Position numbers and translations under genes: made by a program. DNA of 64,000 bases from contig JADKCI010000001.1 of assembly GCA_016714645.1 (NCBI GenBank), forward strand, positions 1,364,001 through 1,428,000, read 5' to 3'. How positions within the stretch are numbered: position 1 is the first letter of the stretch; every line of letters starts with the position of its first letter. The notes beneath the pieces are model-generated. The model saw only the letters and a list, made by a program, of their open reading frames with translations. It had not been told where the DNA came from and did no database searches. Positions 1-8,522 of the stretch are shown in pieces. The stretch is from Chromatiaceae bacterium. GTDB taxonomy: Bacteria; Pseudomonadota; Gammaproteobacteria; Chromatiales; Chromatiaceae.

Positions 1-1
1 A

Positions 2-358
2 AAGCTTGCTACCGCCGTCGCCATCGCCGCCCTTTTGGGTGCCTCCGCTTCCGCTTCCGCCTTCTGGGGCGGCCCAGGTTGGGGCAACAATGGTTGGGGC
101 AACAACTCCAACAACTGGTGGAACGACATGTTCGGTGACGGTTATGGTGACTTCAACATGAACATGTCCGGTGGCGGACGTGGCTGGGGCCGTGGCTATA
201 ACCGCTATCAGGACTACTATGGCTATGCCCCCTACTGGGGTGGCCCCTACGGCTACGCCCCTTACGGTGCCCCCTATGGCGCGCCCTACGGTGCTCCTTA
301 TGGTGCCCCCTATGCCCCGCCCGCTCCTCCGGCCGCTCCCGCCGCCGAGGCCAAGTAA
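2..358 (+). CDS. Sulfur globule envelope protein, 5' end outside the window
   Basis: This is a structural protein that coats intracellular (periplasmic) sulfur globules in purple sulfur bacteria. The reading frame is open from base 2, so the start codon lies left of the window. The visible N-terminus (KLATAVAIAALLGASASASA) is the hydrophobic core and Ala-x-Ala end of a Sec signal peptide. The mature part opens FWGGPGWGNNGWGNN, rich in Gly, Asn and Trp, followed by Gly/Tyr-rich sequence, then tandem Ala-Pro-Tyr-Gly units and a Pro/Ala-rich tail ending in TAA. This composition and size match the Chromatiaceae SgpA/SgpB family. A strong hairpin terminator follows about 55 bases downstream. An internal TTG at 35 is not a credible start because it would cut the signal peptide. 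Which Sgp paralogue this is cannot be decided here. Confidence 0.85.
   Translation, partial: KLATAVAIAALLGASASASAFWGGPGWGNNGWGNNSNNWWNDMFGDGYGDFNMNMSGGGRGWGRGYNRYQDYYGYAPYWGGPYGYAPYGAPYGAPYGAPYGAPYAPPAPPAAPAAEAK
257..316 (+). repeat. Tandem 12-bp coding repeat (Ala-Pro-Tyr-Gly x4-5)
   Basis: Five consecutive 12-base units encode Ala-Pro-Tyr-Gly, the last ending in Ala instead of Gly. Third codon positions differ from unit to unit (for example TAC/TAT and GGT/GGC) while the peptide is constant. The repeat peptide is therefore under selection, or the expansion is old. Confidence 0.85.
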
Positions 359-411
359 GGATTAGTCCCTGTGATTTGCCCCCAGGATGGGAGACAGGCC
401 TAGGACAGGCC

Positions 412-440
412 CAAAAAAACCGCGCTTCGGCGCGGTTTTT
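412..440. terminator. Intrinsic terminator between convergent genes
   Basis: A GC stem CCGCGC / GCGCGG closes a TTCG tetraloop (426-429). It is flanked by a run of seven A on the left and five T on the right, so it can terminate in both directions. It sits between the sulfur globule gene (+) and the acyltransferase gene (-), which converge. Confidence 0.9.
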
Positions 441-500
441 CGTTAGGGGTGGACCGGGCTGGCGCCAAGGGCCCGGTGTGGTGACGAGGGCCCCGATCGG

Positions 501-1250
501 CTAGCTGTCCCCTGGCAAACCCAAGGCATCGCCAATGGCCCGCCGGCAGGCCTCCGCCATCCCCTTCCGGTCCAGACCCGCGCTCGCCAGGGGCGGCAGG
601 AACTGGACCTGAACCCGGATGCCCGGATTGCGCAACACCCGGAGCAGATGGGGCAGGGGGTGGTCATCGCCGATGAAGGGCGCGATTCGATCCAGCCGGT
701 CCGGCTTGCCATAGCGCAGGGCGACGGGTTGCAGCCAGGCCCCGCTCTCCTGGGCGGCGGCGAAGAGGCGGGGATGAAAGGGCCGCAGTCGGCTGCCGTC
801 GGCGGTCGTGGCCTCGGGAAAGATCACGACCACCCGGCCGGCCCGGGCCCGGCTGGCAATCTGGTCCGCTATGCCCCGGGCCTGATTGGCGCCACGGTGG
901 ATGAAGAGGGTGCCCAGCACCTCGGCCATCCAGCCAATCAGGGGCCAGGCGCGGATCTCGGCCTTGGACAGGAAGGCGACGTCGCCCTGGGCCCCCAGCA
1001 CGGGGATGTCGAGCCAGGAAATGTGATTGGCTACCAGCAGAATCCCGGGGGCCAGGCTCCCCGCCACCGCTAGCCGCAGGCCCAGAATCCGGCACAGGCG
1101 CCGGTACCACCAGCGGGTCAGGGTCGGTCTCCAGGCGGGGCGTAGGCCCAGGGCCCGGGGTAGCGCCACGGCGCTAGCCACCAGGAGGGTGGCCGTCAGA
1201 ATATGGAGCAGGAGGCGCAACCCGCGCCAGAGAAGCCGAAACGATGGCAT
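501..1250 (-). CDS. 1-acyl-sn-glycerol-3-phosphate acyltransferase-like protein (PlsC family)
   Basis: A membrane-bound phospholipid acyltransferase of 249 residues, the usual length for PlsC. It would transfer an acyl chain to lysophosphatidic acid or a related lysolipid. The catalytic HX4D box is NHISWLD, with His76 and Asp81. The second block, normally FPEGT, reads FPEATT here (Gly to Ala). A hydrophobic segment at about residues 10-33 would anchor it in the inner membrane. The gene starts with ATG and lies 23 bases downstream of the HAD phosphatase on the same strand, so the two may be co-transcribed. The FPEAT change is seen in some lysophospholipid or ornithine-lipid acyltransferases, so the exact substrate is uncertain. 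Confidence 0.85.
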   Translation of the reverse strand: MPSFRLLWRGLRLLLHILTATLLVASAVALPRALGLRPAWRPTLTRWWYRRLCRILGLRLAVAGSLAPGILLVANHISWLDIPVLGAQGDVAFLSKAEIRAWPLIGWMAEVLGTLFIHRGANQARGIADQIASRARAGRVVVIFPEATTADGSRLRPFHPRLFAAAQESGAWLQPVALRYGKPDRLDRIAPFIGDDHPLPHLLRVLRNPGIRVQVQFLPPLASAGLDRKGMAEACRRAIGDALGLPGDS

Positions 1251-1273
1251 GGTCCCGTCCGCTGGCCCTTATC

Positions 1274-1936
1274 TCAGGCCTCGCCCCGCAGGGATATGAT
1301 GGGCCAGCCCTTCGCCCGGGCATGTCGCGCCAGGGTCTCGTCCGGGTCCACCGCCACCGGACATTCCACCTGCTCCAGCAGGGGGATGTCGTTGTGGGAA
1401 TCGCTGTAGAAATGACTGCCCGCGAGGTCGCCCCCCTCTTCGGCCAGCCACTGGCGCAGGCGCTCGACCTTGCCGGCCTGGAAGGCGGGGGTGCCCGCCA
1501 GATGGCCCGTGAAACGTCCCTCCCGCTCCTCGGGAATGCTCGCGATCAGGTGGGGTATGCCAAAGTGCGCGGCGATGGGCGCGGTGACGAAGGCATTGGT
1601 GGCGGTGATGATGAGCAGGGTATCCCCCGCCGCGCGATGGCGCTCCACCAGCGCCACCGCGGCGTTCGGGACGATGGGCTCGATCTTCTCCCGGACAAAT
1701 CGCTCCCGCCAGCGGAGCAGATCCTCGGGCTCATGGTCTTTCAGGACCCGCAGGGCGAAGCGCATGAATTCCTGGATATCGAGTCGGCCCTCCTTGTATT
1801 CACGGTAGAAACGCTCGTTCTCCCGCTCGTATTCCTCCCGATTGACGATGCCCTCCTCGGCGAGGAAGAGCCCCCAGAGGTAGTCCGAGTCCCCCGCCAG
1901 CAGGGTGTTGTCGAGATCGAAGATTGCGAGTGCCAA
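1274..1936 (-). CDS. HAD-superfamily IB hydrolase (SerB-like phosphatase)
   Basis: A 220-residue haloacid dehalogenase-type phosphatase. Motif I is FDLDNTLL at residues 5-12, where the first Asp is the expected nucleophile. The last conserved block, YSDSHNDIPLL, supplies the metal-binding aspartates. The pattern fits the HAD-IB group that includes phosphoserine phosphatase and PlsC-associated phosphatases. Its position directly upstream of a PlsC-type gene suggests a role with phosphorylated lipids or glycerophosphate, but this is inference. The start used is TTG; there is no ATG at the N-terminus and motif I begins only four codons in, so the start is well constrained. It follows the malic enzyme gene by 15 bases on the same strand. 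Confidence 0.85.
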   Translation of the reverse strand: MALAIFDLDNTLLAGDSDYLWGLFLAEEGIVNREEYERENERFYREYKEGRLDIQEFMRFALRVLKDHEPEDLLRWRERFVREKIEPIVPNAAVALVERHRAAGDTLLIITATNAFVTAPIAAHFGIPHLIASIPEEREGRFTGHLAGTPAFQAGKVERLRQWLAEEGGDLAGSHFYSDSHNDIPLLEQVECPVAVDPDETLARHARAKGWPIISLRGEA

Positions 1937-1951
1937 GGGGACTGAGCCTGT

Positions 1952-4228
1952 TTACCGTTCCAGGGATTCGACTACCGCCAGGGCGGCCATGTTGACCAGG
2001 CGGCGGACGGTGGAGGTGGTGGTGAGGATATGCACCGGGCGCGCGACGCCCAGGAGGATGGGGCCGATGGTGACCCCTTCGCCGCCGGTCATCTTCAGCA
2101 GGTTGTAGGAGATGTTGGCGGCATCGATGTTGGGCATGACGAGCAGGTTGGCCTCGCCCTTGAGCATGGAGTTGGGATTGGCGGCGCGGCGGAACTCCTC
2201 TGAGAGGGCGGCGTCGCCGTGCATCTCGCCATCGACCTCCAGTTCCCCGGCCGACATGGCGTCAATCAGGGAGGCGGCACGGCTCATCTTGCGGGCGGAT
2301 TCGGAGGGGCTGGAGCCGAAGTTGGAGTGTGACAGCAGTGCCACCTTAGGTTGGACCCCGAAGCGTCGCACCTGCTCGGCGGCCATCAGGGTGATCTCGG
2401 CGATCTCCTGGGCGCTGGGGTCCTGGTTGACGTGGGTATCGCAGATAAAAAGGGAGCGGCCGGGGAGCATGAGGTAGTTCATGGCCCCCAGGGTATGGAC
2501 GTCGGAGCGCTTGCCGATCAGATCCCGGACCACCCGCAGATGCTCGGCGAAGAGGCCGCTGGTACCCAGGAGGAGGCCGTCGCCGTAGCCCAGCCGGAGC
2601 AGTATGGCGCCGATGATGCTGTTGTCCCGGCGCAGCGCGGACTTGGCGATGGCCGGCGTGACGCCACGGCGCACCATCAGCTTGAGGTAGGCCTCCCAGC
2701 ACTCGCGATAGCGCTCGTCGGATTCCGGGTTGACGAGATCGAAATCGACCCCCGGCCGGATGCGCAGTTGCGCCTTTTCCAGCCGATAGCCGATGACGGC
2801 GGGCCAGCCGATGAGGATGGGGCGGGCGATCCGCTCCTCGATCAGGATCTGGGCGGCCCGCAGCACCCGTTCGTCCTCGCCCTCGGCGAAGATGATGCGC
2901 TTGCCCTTGGTCCGGCGGGCGGCCTGGAAGATGGCGCGCATACCCACGCCGGTGTGGTAGATAAACTCCGTCAGCTTGGCGCGATAGCCCTGCCAGTCGG
3001 TGATGGGCCGGGTGGCTACGCCGGAATCCATGGCGGCCTTGGCCACGGCGGGGGCTATCCTGAGGATCAAGCGCGGATCGAAAGGGGTGGGAATCAGGTA
3101 TTCCGGACCGAAGCTGAGTTCCCGGCCGGGATAGGCCATGGCCACTTCGTCGGTGGCCTCGGCCTCCGCCAACTCGGCGATGGCCCGCACGCTGGCGATC
3201 TTCATCTCCTCGGTGATGCAGGTGGCGCCGACATCCAGGGCGCCGCGGAAGATGAAGGGGAAGCAGAGGACGTTGTTGACCTGGTTGGGATAGTCCGAGC
3301 GGCCGGTGGCTATGATGGCGTCCGGGCGCGCGGCCTTGGCCAGGTGCGGCATGATCTCGGGCGTCGGGTTGGCCAGGGCAAAGATCATGGGCTGGGGGCC
3401 CATGGTCTTGACCATCTCCGGGGTCAGGACCCCGGCGGTCGAGAGGCCCAGGAAGATATCGGTGCCCTTGATCGCGTCGCCCAGGGTGCGCGCCGCCGTG
3501 TCCTGGGCATACTGGGCCTTGGTCTCGTCCATGCCGCCCGGCCGGCCCGTGTAGATGACGCCCTTGGAGTCACAGACGATGATGTTCTGGCGCTGGACGC
3601 CAAGATAGCACCAGAGATTGAGACAGGAGATGGCAGCGGCGCCGGCGCCGGAGCAGACGACCCTGACTTCCGCGATGGGTTTGCCGACGACCTTGAGCCC
3701 ATTGAGCAGGGCGGCGGCGGAGATGATGGCGGTGCCGTGCTGATCGTCGTGGAAGACCGGGATCTTCATCCGTTCCTTCAGCTTCCGTTCGATGTAGAAG
3801 CACTCCGGGGCCTTGATATCCTCCAGGTTGATGCCGCCCAGGGTCGGTTCCAGGGCGGCGATCATGTCGATCAGCTTGTCTGGGTCCCGCTCTGCCAGTT
3901 CGATGTCAAAGACGTCGATGCCAGCGAATTTCTTGAACAAACAGCCCTTGCCTTCCATGACCGGCTTGGCGGCGAGGGGGCCTATGTCACCCAAGCCGAG
4001 GACGGCGGTGCCATTGGTGACGACGCCAACCAGGTTGGCTCGGGACGTGTAATCAGCGGCCGTCGCCGGATTGGCGACGATGGCGTCGCAGGCGGCGGCG
4101 ACCCCCGGGGAATAGGCCAGCGCCAGGTCGCGCTGGTTGGTCAGGACCTTGGTCGGGCGGACGGAAATCTTACCGGGGGTAGGCCAGCGGTGATATTCGA
4201 GGGCGGCCTCGCGCAGATCCTTTTCCAC
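1952..4228 (-). CDS. maeB: NADP-dependent malic enzyme with C-terminal phosphotransacetylase-like domain
   Basis: This enzyme decarboxylates malate to pyruvate, making NADPH, and so links the C4 and C3 pools in the cytoplasm. At 758 residues it matches the long MaeB type. The N-terminal part holds the malic-enzyme catalytic and metal-binding region (DDQHGTAIISAAALLNGL) and a Rossmann segment (VVCSGAGAAAISCLNLW). From about residue 430 onward comes a phosphate acetyl/butyryl-transferase-like domain (FAEGEDERVLRAAQILIEE), which in MaeB is regulatory and binds acetyl-CoA. The start is GTG, preceded by AGAGG at good spacing. In a phototroph or autotroph it may run in the decarboxylating direction for NADPH or as an anaplerotic bypass. 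A long antisense open frame across it is a GC-codon shadow. Confidence 0.95.
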   Translation of the reverse strand: MEKDLREAALEYHRWPTPGKISVRPTKVLTNQRDLALAYSPGVAAACDAIVANPATAADYTSRANLVGVVTNGTAVLGLGDIGPLAAKPVMEGKGCLFKKFAGIDVFDIELAERDPDKLIDMIAALEPTLGGINLEDIKAPECFYIERKLKERMKIPVFHDDQHGTAIISAAALLNGLKVVGKPIAEVRVVCSGAGAAAISCLNLWCYLGVQRQNIIVCDSKGVIYTGRPGGMDETKAQYAQDTAARTLGDAIKGTDIFLGLSTAGVLTPEMVKTMGPQPMIFALANPTPEIMPHLAKAARPDAIIATGRSDYPNQVNNVLCFPFIFRGALDVGATCITEEMKIASVRAIAELAEAEATDEVAMAYPGRELSFGPEYLIPTPFDPRLILRIAPAVAKAAMDSGVATRPITDWQGYRAKLTEFIYHTGVGMRAIFQAARRTKGKRIIFAEGEDERVLRAAQILIEERIARPILIGWPAVIGYRLEKAQLRIRPGVDFDLVNPESDERYRECWEAYLKLMVRRGVTPAIAKSALRRDNSIIGAILLRLGYGDGLLLGTSGLFAEHLRVVRDLIGKRSDVHTLGAMNYLMLPGRSLFICDTHVNQDPSAQEIAEITLMAAEQVRRFGVQPKVALLSHSNFGSSPSESARKMSRAASLIDAMSAGELEVDGEMHGDAALSEEFRRAANPNSMLKGEANLLVMPNIDAANISYNLLKMTGGEGVTIGPILLGVARPVHILTTTSTVRRLVNMAALAVVESLER

Positions 4229-4647
4229 TGAAAAACCTCTTAGCGTCGAATCGTGAAAGGCATGGAAGCCTACTCCAAAGAATTGGGACCAGCAAAGGGT
4301 ATTCCATGCTCTGCCCCGGCCTTGCCGCCAGGACTTTTGCTGACCTGGGACGGGGTTGTCCCTGTATCTTGCCTAGGAGACCCTTGCCCGCTTCCGCGTT
4401 TGGGAGGGCGAAATCACCCCCTGCGTAAAAATTTTTAGCCAGAGATTTATTGCTTATACAAGGCCTTAACGACTAAAATGTCGTATTTGGACGTATCTTG
4501 TCGTATTTGATGTCTATTCAAGGCTCGGCCAGGCGTCGATAATCCGCCCACTTCTCCGGACGGGCCTCCGCCCACCCGGTCACCAGCCCCGAGCCCCACT
4601 GAAACCGACAGGGCCGGGTGGGCAGCCAGTCAGGAAACCCAGCCGCC
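4229..4647. other. Intergenic region between divergent maeB and MarR-type regulator
   Basis: These 419 bases contain no supported gene. The stretch from about 4425 to 4515 is clearly A+T-richer than its surroundings and holds three 10-bp direct repeats (separate entry). It is the likely control region for one or both divergent genes. Confidence 0.6.
4481..4510. promoter_or_regulatory. Three tandem 10-bp direct repeats, candidate operator
   Basis: TCGTATTTGG, ACGTATCTTG and TCGTATTTGA follow each other without a gap, sharing the core CGTAT. The period of 10 bases places each copy on the same face of the helix. They lie 138 bases upstream of a MarR-type regulator gene and could be its autoregulatory site. 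This is inference from position only. Confidence 0.5.
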
Positions 4648-5016
4648 ATGCCCTCACCCATCCGCCCCCACCAAGCAGAAGATACCCACTTCCGCTTCCT
4701 GCGCCAACTTGAGCATAACCCCCACCGCACCCAACGCGAGTTCGCCGCCGCCCTCGGCATCAGCGTTGGCACGGTCAACAATCTGCTCAAGACCTTCGTC
4801 ACCAATGACTGGGTTAGTTGCGGCATCTTCCAGCGCGGCGAGAAAAAGCTCGAAAAGTTCGCCTACCTGCCGACCCCCGCGGGCATCAAACGGCGCCGGG
4901 CCTTGACCTCCGCCTACCTGGCGCGCAAGAACCAGGAATTTCAGGCACTCCACGAGGAGATCGCCGAACTGCGCGCCGAACTCGGCCAGGCGGCGGAAAC
5001 CTCGCCTCGCCACTGA
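4648..5016 (+). CDS. MarR-family EPS-associated transcriptional regulator
   Basis: A small winged-helix DNA-binding protein (122 residues) resembling the EPS-associated MarR-type regulators found beside exopolysaccharide genes. The helix-turn-helix is visible in TQREFAAALGISVGTVNNLL, followed by a wing with GIFQRGEKK and YLPTPAGIKRR. The C-terminus is a charged helix (EEIAELRAELGQ) that probably dimerises. The start is the ATG at 4648 with AGGAAA about ten bases upstream; an upstream in-frame GTG at 4618 would add ten poorly conserved residues. No EPS cluster adjoins it, although UDP-glucose dehydrogenase is 40 kb away in the window. Confidence 0.8.
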   Translation: MPSPIRPHQAEDTHFRFLRQLEHNPHRTQREFAAALGISVGTVNNLLKTFVTNDWVSCGIFQRGEKKLEKFAYLPTPAGIKRRRALTSAYLARKNQEFQALHEEIAELRAELGQAAETSPRH

Positions 5017-5257
5017 CCGCACTGATCGGGTGCCCGAAACCGCCTGGAGTCCGCCCTAGGCCGGGACCCAAACTTTTCATTAGCCTCGTGTTACCTTATT
5101 GTTACCCTTCAAGGCACCCGCGGGTCATGTCCAGGACCGGGGTGCCGACGCGTCCCGCCGCGCCCCTCGCATCCTAGCGAGGCGCCAGGCCCGCCCTAGC
5201 CGCTGGCTGGGTGCCGGGAATGCGCATCCACAATCAGGTATCCACGAGGTCCCATAG

Positions 5258-7369
5258 ATGGCACAGACCCTTGCCGGGCGAAAGTTCTCCTTGGGGATTC
5301 CCCTCCTGAACGTCTTGGCCAACTACCGGCTGAGTTGGTTGGGGGGCGATGTCCTGGCCGGGATCACGGCCTGCGTGGTGATGATCCCTTCGGTCATCGC
5401 CTATGCCGAGCTGGTCCACATGCCCCCCATCACGGGCATCTACGCCGCCTTGGCGGCCTCCCTGGGGTACGCCCTCTTCGCCTCCTCGCGCCATGTCATC
5501 GCCGGCCCGGATGCCGCGATCGGTTTGTTAGCGGGTACGGCCATCCTCCCCCTGGCGGCGGGCGACCCCTCCCGCATACCCGCTTTGGCCGCCACTCTGG
5601 CGCTGCTCTCGGGGGTTGTGCTGATCCTCGCCGCCCGGCTCAAGGTCGGGGTCATCGCCGATTTCCTGTCCCGGCCGGTCCTGATCGGTTACCTCAACGG
5701 GGCCTCCCTGATCCTCGCCTCCACCCAGTTGGGCAAGCTGTTTGCCATCAATACCGAGGGGGAGAATTTCTTCCCGCTGCTCTGGCAGGTGATCTCCCAG
5801 TTGCCCCAGGCCCATACCCCGACCTTCATCTTTGGCACGGCGATGATCCTGATCCTGATCCTGTTGAACAAACAGATGCCGCGCATTCCCAGTGCCCTGG
5901 CGGTCTCGCTGATTGGCATCCTGGCGACCCAGTTCATGGGCATCGAGGCGATGGGCATCAAGCTGGTGGGGGTCGTCCCCTCCGGTATCCCGGAATGGGT
6001 GATGCCGCAATTCCACTGGTCGGACGTCAGCGCCCTGGCGCCGGCGGCGGTGGCCATCGCCTTTCTCGCCTTCTCGGATGGCATCCTCCTGGCCCAGTCT
6101 TTCGCCAACAAAAACCGTTACGAAATCAGACCCAATGCCGAATTGACGGCGCTTGGCGTCGCTAACATTGGCGCCGGCCTCTTGCAGGGGTTCCCGGTCT
6201 CCGCCAGCCAGTCGCGTACCTCCATCGTGGATGCCGCCGGGGGTAAGTCCCAGGTGGCCCAACTGGTGGCGGCGGGCGGTTTGCTGTTGTCGCTCTTCTT
6301 CCTGACCGAGCTCATAGGGATGCTGCCCAAGGTATCTCTGGGAGCCATCCTGATCGTGACCGGTATCGGCATGCTGGAGATTGCCGCGCTGCGGGATCTG
6401 TTCCGGATGGATCGCGTGGAATTTTTCATCTCCATGACCGTCACGGGCGCCATCCTGGTGGCGGGCGTGGTCCCGGGGATCCTGATCGGGCTGGTGATCT
6501 CTCTCGGCGGGGTGATCGTCGAATTCGCCCGCCCCAAGGATGCCATCCTGCGCCGAGGGCGGCCTGGGGGTAAATTCCAGGATTTCGGCGCTATCCGCTC
6601 GGGGGGGAAGGGGCCTAAATCAACCGCCGCCCTGCCGGAAGGTCTCTCCGCCGCTGGGGGCTTGGCCCAGTCGGCGGGCGACACCGTGCCTGGCCTGCTG
6701 ATCTATCGCCTCTATGGCCCCCTGATTTTCGCCAATGCGCGCTACGTCATGGATCGCCTGGAGAACTTGGTGGGCGAGGCTGATCCACCGGTGAAATGGG
6801 TCATCATCGATGCCCAGGCGATCACCGACATGGACATCACCGCCGCCCAACGCTTTGCCGACCTGCACCGCAAGTTCGAAGAGGCGGGTATCGACGTCAA
6901 GATCGCCGATGCCACCCGGCCCTTCATGGAGCAACTGAAGAAGGTCGGCCTCTCCGCCGCCATTGGGACCCAGGAGTTCTACGTGTCGGTCAAGAAGGCG
7001 GTGGAGGCCTACGAGACCTTGCAATATCCCCTCCGGGAGATCCGTCTCGTGGTGCAGAAAGGCGACCAGGAACCTTGCAAATTGGTCTTCCAGCGCAGGG
7101 GTACCAATATGTCCGCTACCTGCTCCTGCCAGCACGAGGACATAAACACCCTCTGCTTCCATCGGCTGACCCTGCTGCGGGGACATCTGGGCACCATGAG
7201 CCTGGTGGAAGGCTCCGAAGAGGATGTGGCTAAAATCCCCCTGATGGTCGCGGGGTCCGATATCGATCAGGCTCTCAAGGCCCTGGAGGCCGCGGAGGAG
7301 ATGATGCAGGAGGCCAATCAGGATTATCGCGAGGCCAAGGCTCAGATGATCGACGCCATGAACGACTGA
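5258..7369 (+). CDS. SulP-family anion transporter with STAS domain and C-terminal CxC...CxH motif
   Basis: An inner-membrane transporter for sulfate, bicarbonate or a related anion (703 residues). Residues from about 10 to 430 form the SulP membrane domain; the family start is visible in LAGITACVVMIPSVIAYAEL and GIYAALAASLGYALFASSRH. A STAS domain follows at about 490-590 (IIDAQAITDMDITAAQRFADL). Beyond it lies a roughly 110-residue extension containing CSCQHEDINTLCFH at residues 622-635, a CxC-x8-CxH pattern like a SWIM zinc finger, and then a charged helix. The extension is not part of an ordinary SulP protein. The neighbours (CNB-rhodanese protein and TsdA) point to sulfur oxidation, so export of sulfate is a reasonable guess for its role. 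Confidence 0.9.
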   Translation: MAQTLAGRKFSLGIPLLNVLANYRLSWLGGDVLAGITACVVMIPSVIAYAELVHMPPITGIYAALAASLGYALFASSRHVIAGPDAAIGLLAGTAILPLAAGDPSRIPALAATLALLSGVVLILAARLKVGVIADFLSRPVLIGYLNGASLILASTQLGKLFAINTEGENFFPLLWQVISQLPQAHTPTFIFGTAMILILILLNKQMPRIPSALAVSLIGILATQFMGIEAMGIKLVGVVPSGIPEWVMPQFHWSDVSALAPAAVAIAFLAFSDGILLAQSFANKNRYEIRPNAELTALGVANIGAGLLQGFPVSASQSRTSIVDAAGGKSQVAQLVAAGGLLLSLFFLTELIGMLPKVSLGAILIVTGIGMLEIAALRDLFRMDRVEFFISMTVTGAILVAGVVPGILIGLVISLGGVIVEFARPKDAILRRGRPGGKFQDFGAIRSGGKGPKSTAALPEGLSAAGGLAQSAGDTVPGLLIYRLYGPLIFANARYVMDRLENLVGEADPPVKWVIIDAQAITDMDITAAQRFADLHRKFEEAGIDVKIADATRPFMEQLKKVGLSAAIGTQEFYVSVKKAVEAYETLQYPLREIRLVVQKGDQEPCKLVFQRRGTNMSATCSCQHEDINTLCFHRLTLLRGHLGTMSLVEGSEEDVAKIPLMVAGSDIDQALKALEAAEEMMQEANQDYREAKAQMIDAMND

Positions 7370-7411
7370 GCCGGTCAGGTCGGCCCGGTCCTCGTGGGTT
7401 AGGCTCAGGCC

Positions 7412-8470
7412 TCAGTCCTCCGGCTCCGGTTCCGTCAGCGGGTCGCTCCAGGCCAGGACCCCACCGGCCATGCTCACCACGTCGAAGCCCAGTTGGCTGA
7501 GTAAAAAGGCGGCCACCGAGCTGCGTCGGCCGCTGCGGCAGTAAGCGACATAGCGGGTGGTGCTGTCGAGTTCGGCGGTCCGCTGACGCAATTGCGACAG
7601 GGGAATCAGCTGGGCCCCGGGGATGTGGCCTTCGTCGAATTCCTCATTCAGGCGCACGTCGAGGGCGACGTAGTGGTTCTCGATCATGGCCTTGGCCACC
7701 GGCGTCTCGACCTCGCGCACCAGGGGCTTGGCGAGCAGCCGGGCGAACTCGTCGCGGGTGAGCTGCAGCAGGACGCCATTCTCCAGCATCCGCACCGTCA
7801 CCGGGCTGGTCTGGCCGGTGAGGAGGCCCTCCTCGCCGAAGGCGGCCCCGCGCTCCAGCTCGGCGGCCTTCATCGGGATACCCTCTTCGTCATCGATCCG
7901 CCACAACTCGGCGCGGCCGGCGGCGATGACGTAAAAGGCGTCCGCCTCCTTACCCATCTTGACGATCTCTTCCCCCGCCACCACCGGCCGCTCGCGGAGG
8001 CTGGCGAAGGCCCGCTCGGCGTTTTCCAGGGGGATGCGCTGGAAGGGGGCCGTATCGCGCACCAGCCGGAGGTAGTCTTCATGGGCCATGCCGGACGCGG
8101 CGAGGCTGCCAGCCACCTCCTCCAGGGTGACCAGATAGTCGGCGAGGGCGGTATCAATGTGGCAGAGGTGGGAGTCCTCCAGGGCCACGACCGTCACCGC
8201 CGCGGGTAATGGTGGCAGCAAGACATAGCCGCGGTCGTTGGCGGCGATCTCGTGGCTCTGTCCGGCGGCGTTGGTGATCGCCACCCGGCCGAGGGCGACA
8301 TAGAGGCGGTCGGGGAGTTCGCTGCCCGTGAGGCGCAGGGTTTCGCCCTCGCGGAGATCGAAGAGGCGGAAGACCTGCAGCGAATCCACCAGGCACCTTT
8401 CGGAGATGCCCGGGAAGGCATGGAAGCGCTCGCGCAGGATTTTGAGAATTTGGGAGGTCTTGATGCTCAT
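7412..8470 (-). CDS. Cyclic nucleotide-binding domain protein with C-terminal rhodanese domain
   Basis: A 352-residue cytoplasmic protein. Residues about 1-110 and 135-250 look like two cyclic-nucleotide-binding beta-barrels; the second is the clearer, with GKEADAFYVIAAGRAELWRI and GAAFGEEGLLTG (phosphate-binding-cassette-like). The C-terminal 95 residues form a rhodanese domain: ALDVRLNEEFDEGHIPGAQLIP, then the active-site loop CRSGRRSS with its catalytic cysteine. Such fusions are common in sulfur-oxidising gammaproteobacteria and may couple a nucleotide or redox signal to sulfane-sulfur handling; the real function is not established. It is convergent with the SulP gene, and tsdA lies upstream on the same strand 52 bases away. 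Confidence 0.88.
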   Translation of the reverse strand: MSIKTSQILKILRERFHAFPGISERCLVDSLQVFRLFDLREGETLRLTGSELPDRLYVALGRVAITNAAGQSHEIAANDRGYVLLPPLPAAVTVVALEDSHLCHIDTALADYLVTLEEVAGSLAASGMAHEDYLRLVRDTAPFQRIPLENAERAFASLRERPVVAGEEIVKMGKEADAFYVIAAGRAELWRIDDEEGIPMKAAELERGAAFGEEGLLTGQTSPVTVRMLENGVLLQLTRDEFARLLAKPLVREVETPVAKAMIENHYVALDVRLNEEFDEGHIPGAQLIPLSQLRQRTAELDSTTRYVAYCRSGRRSSVAAFLLSQLGFDVVSMAGGVLAWSDPLTEPEPED

Positions 8471-8522
8471 GGGATACTCAAATAGAAATTATTAAAACAA
8501 TGGCTTGCCCTGCGGTGGCCGC

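Noticed and set aside
2351..4231. 626-codon plus-strand open frame opposite maeB
   Set aside because: It is exactly antisense to a complete malic enzyme, rich in Gly/Asp/Gln as expected from GC-rich third positions, and has no domain.
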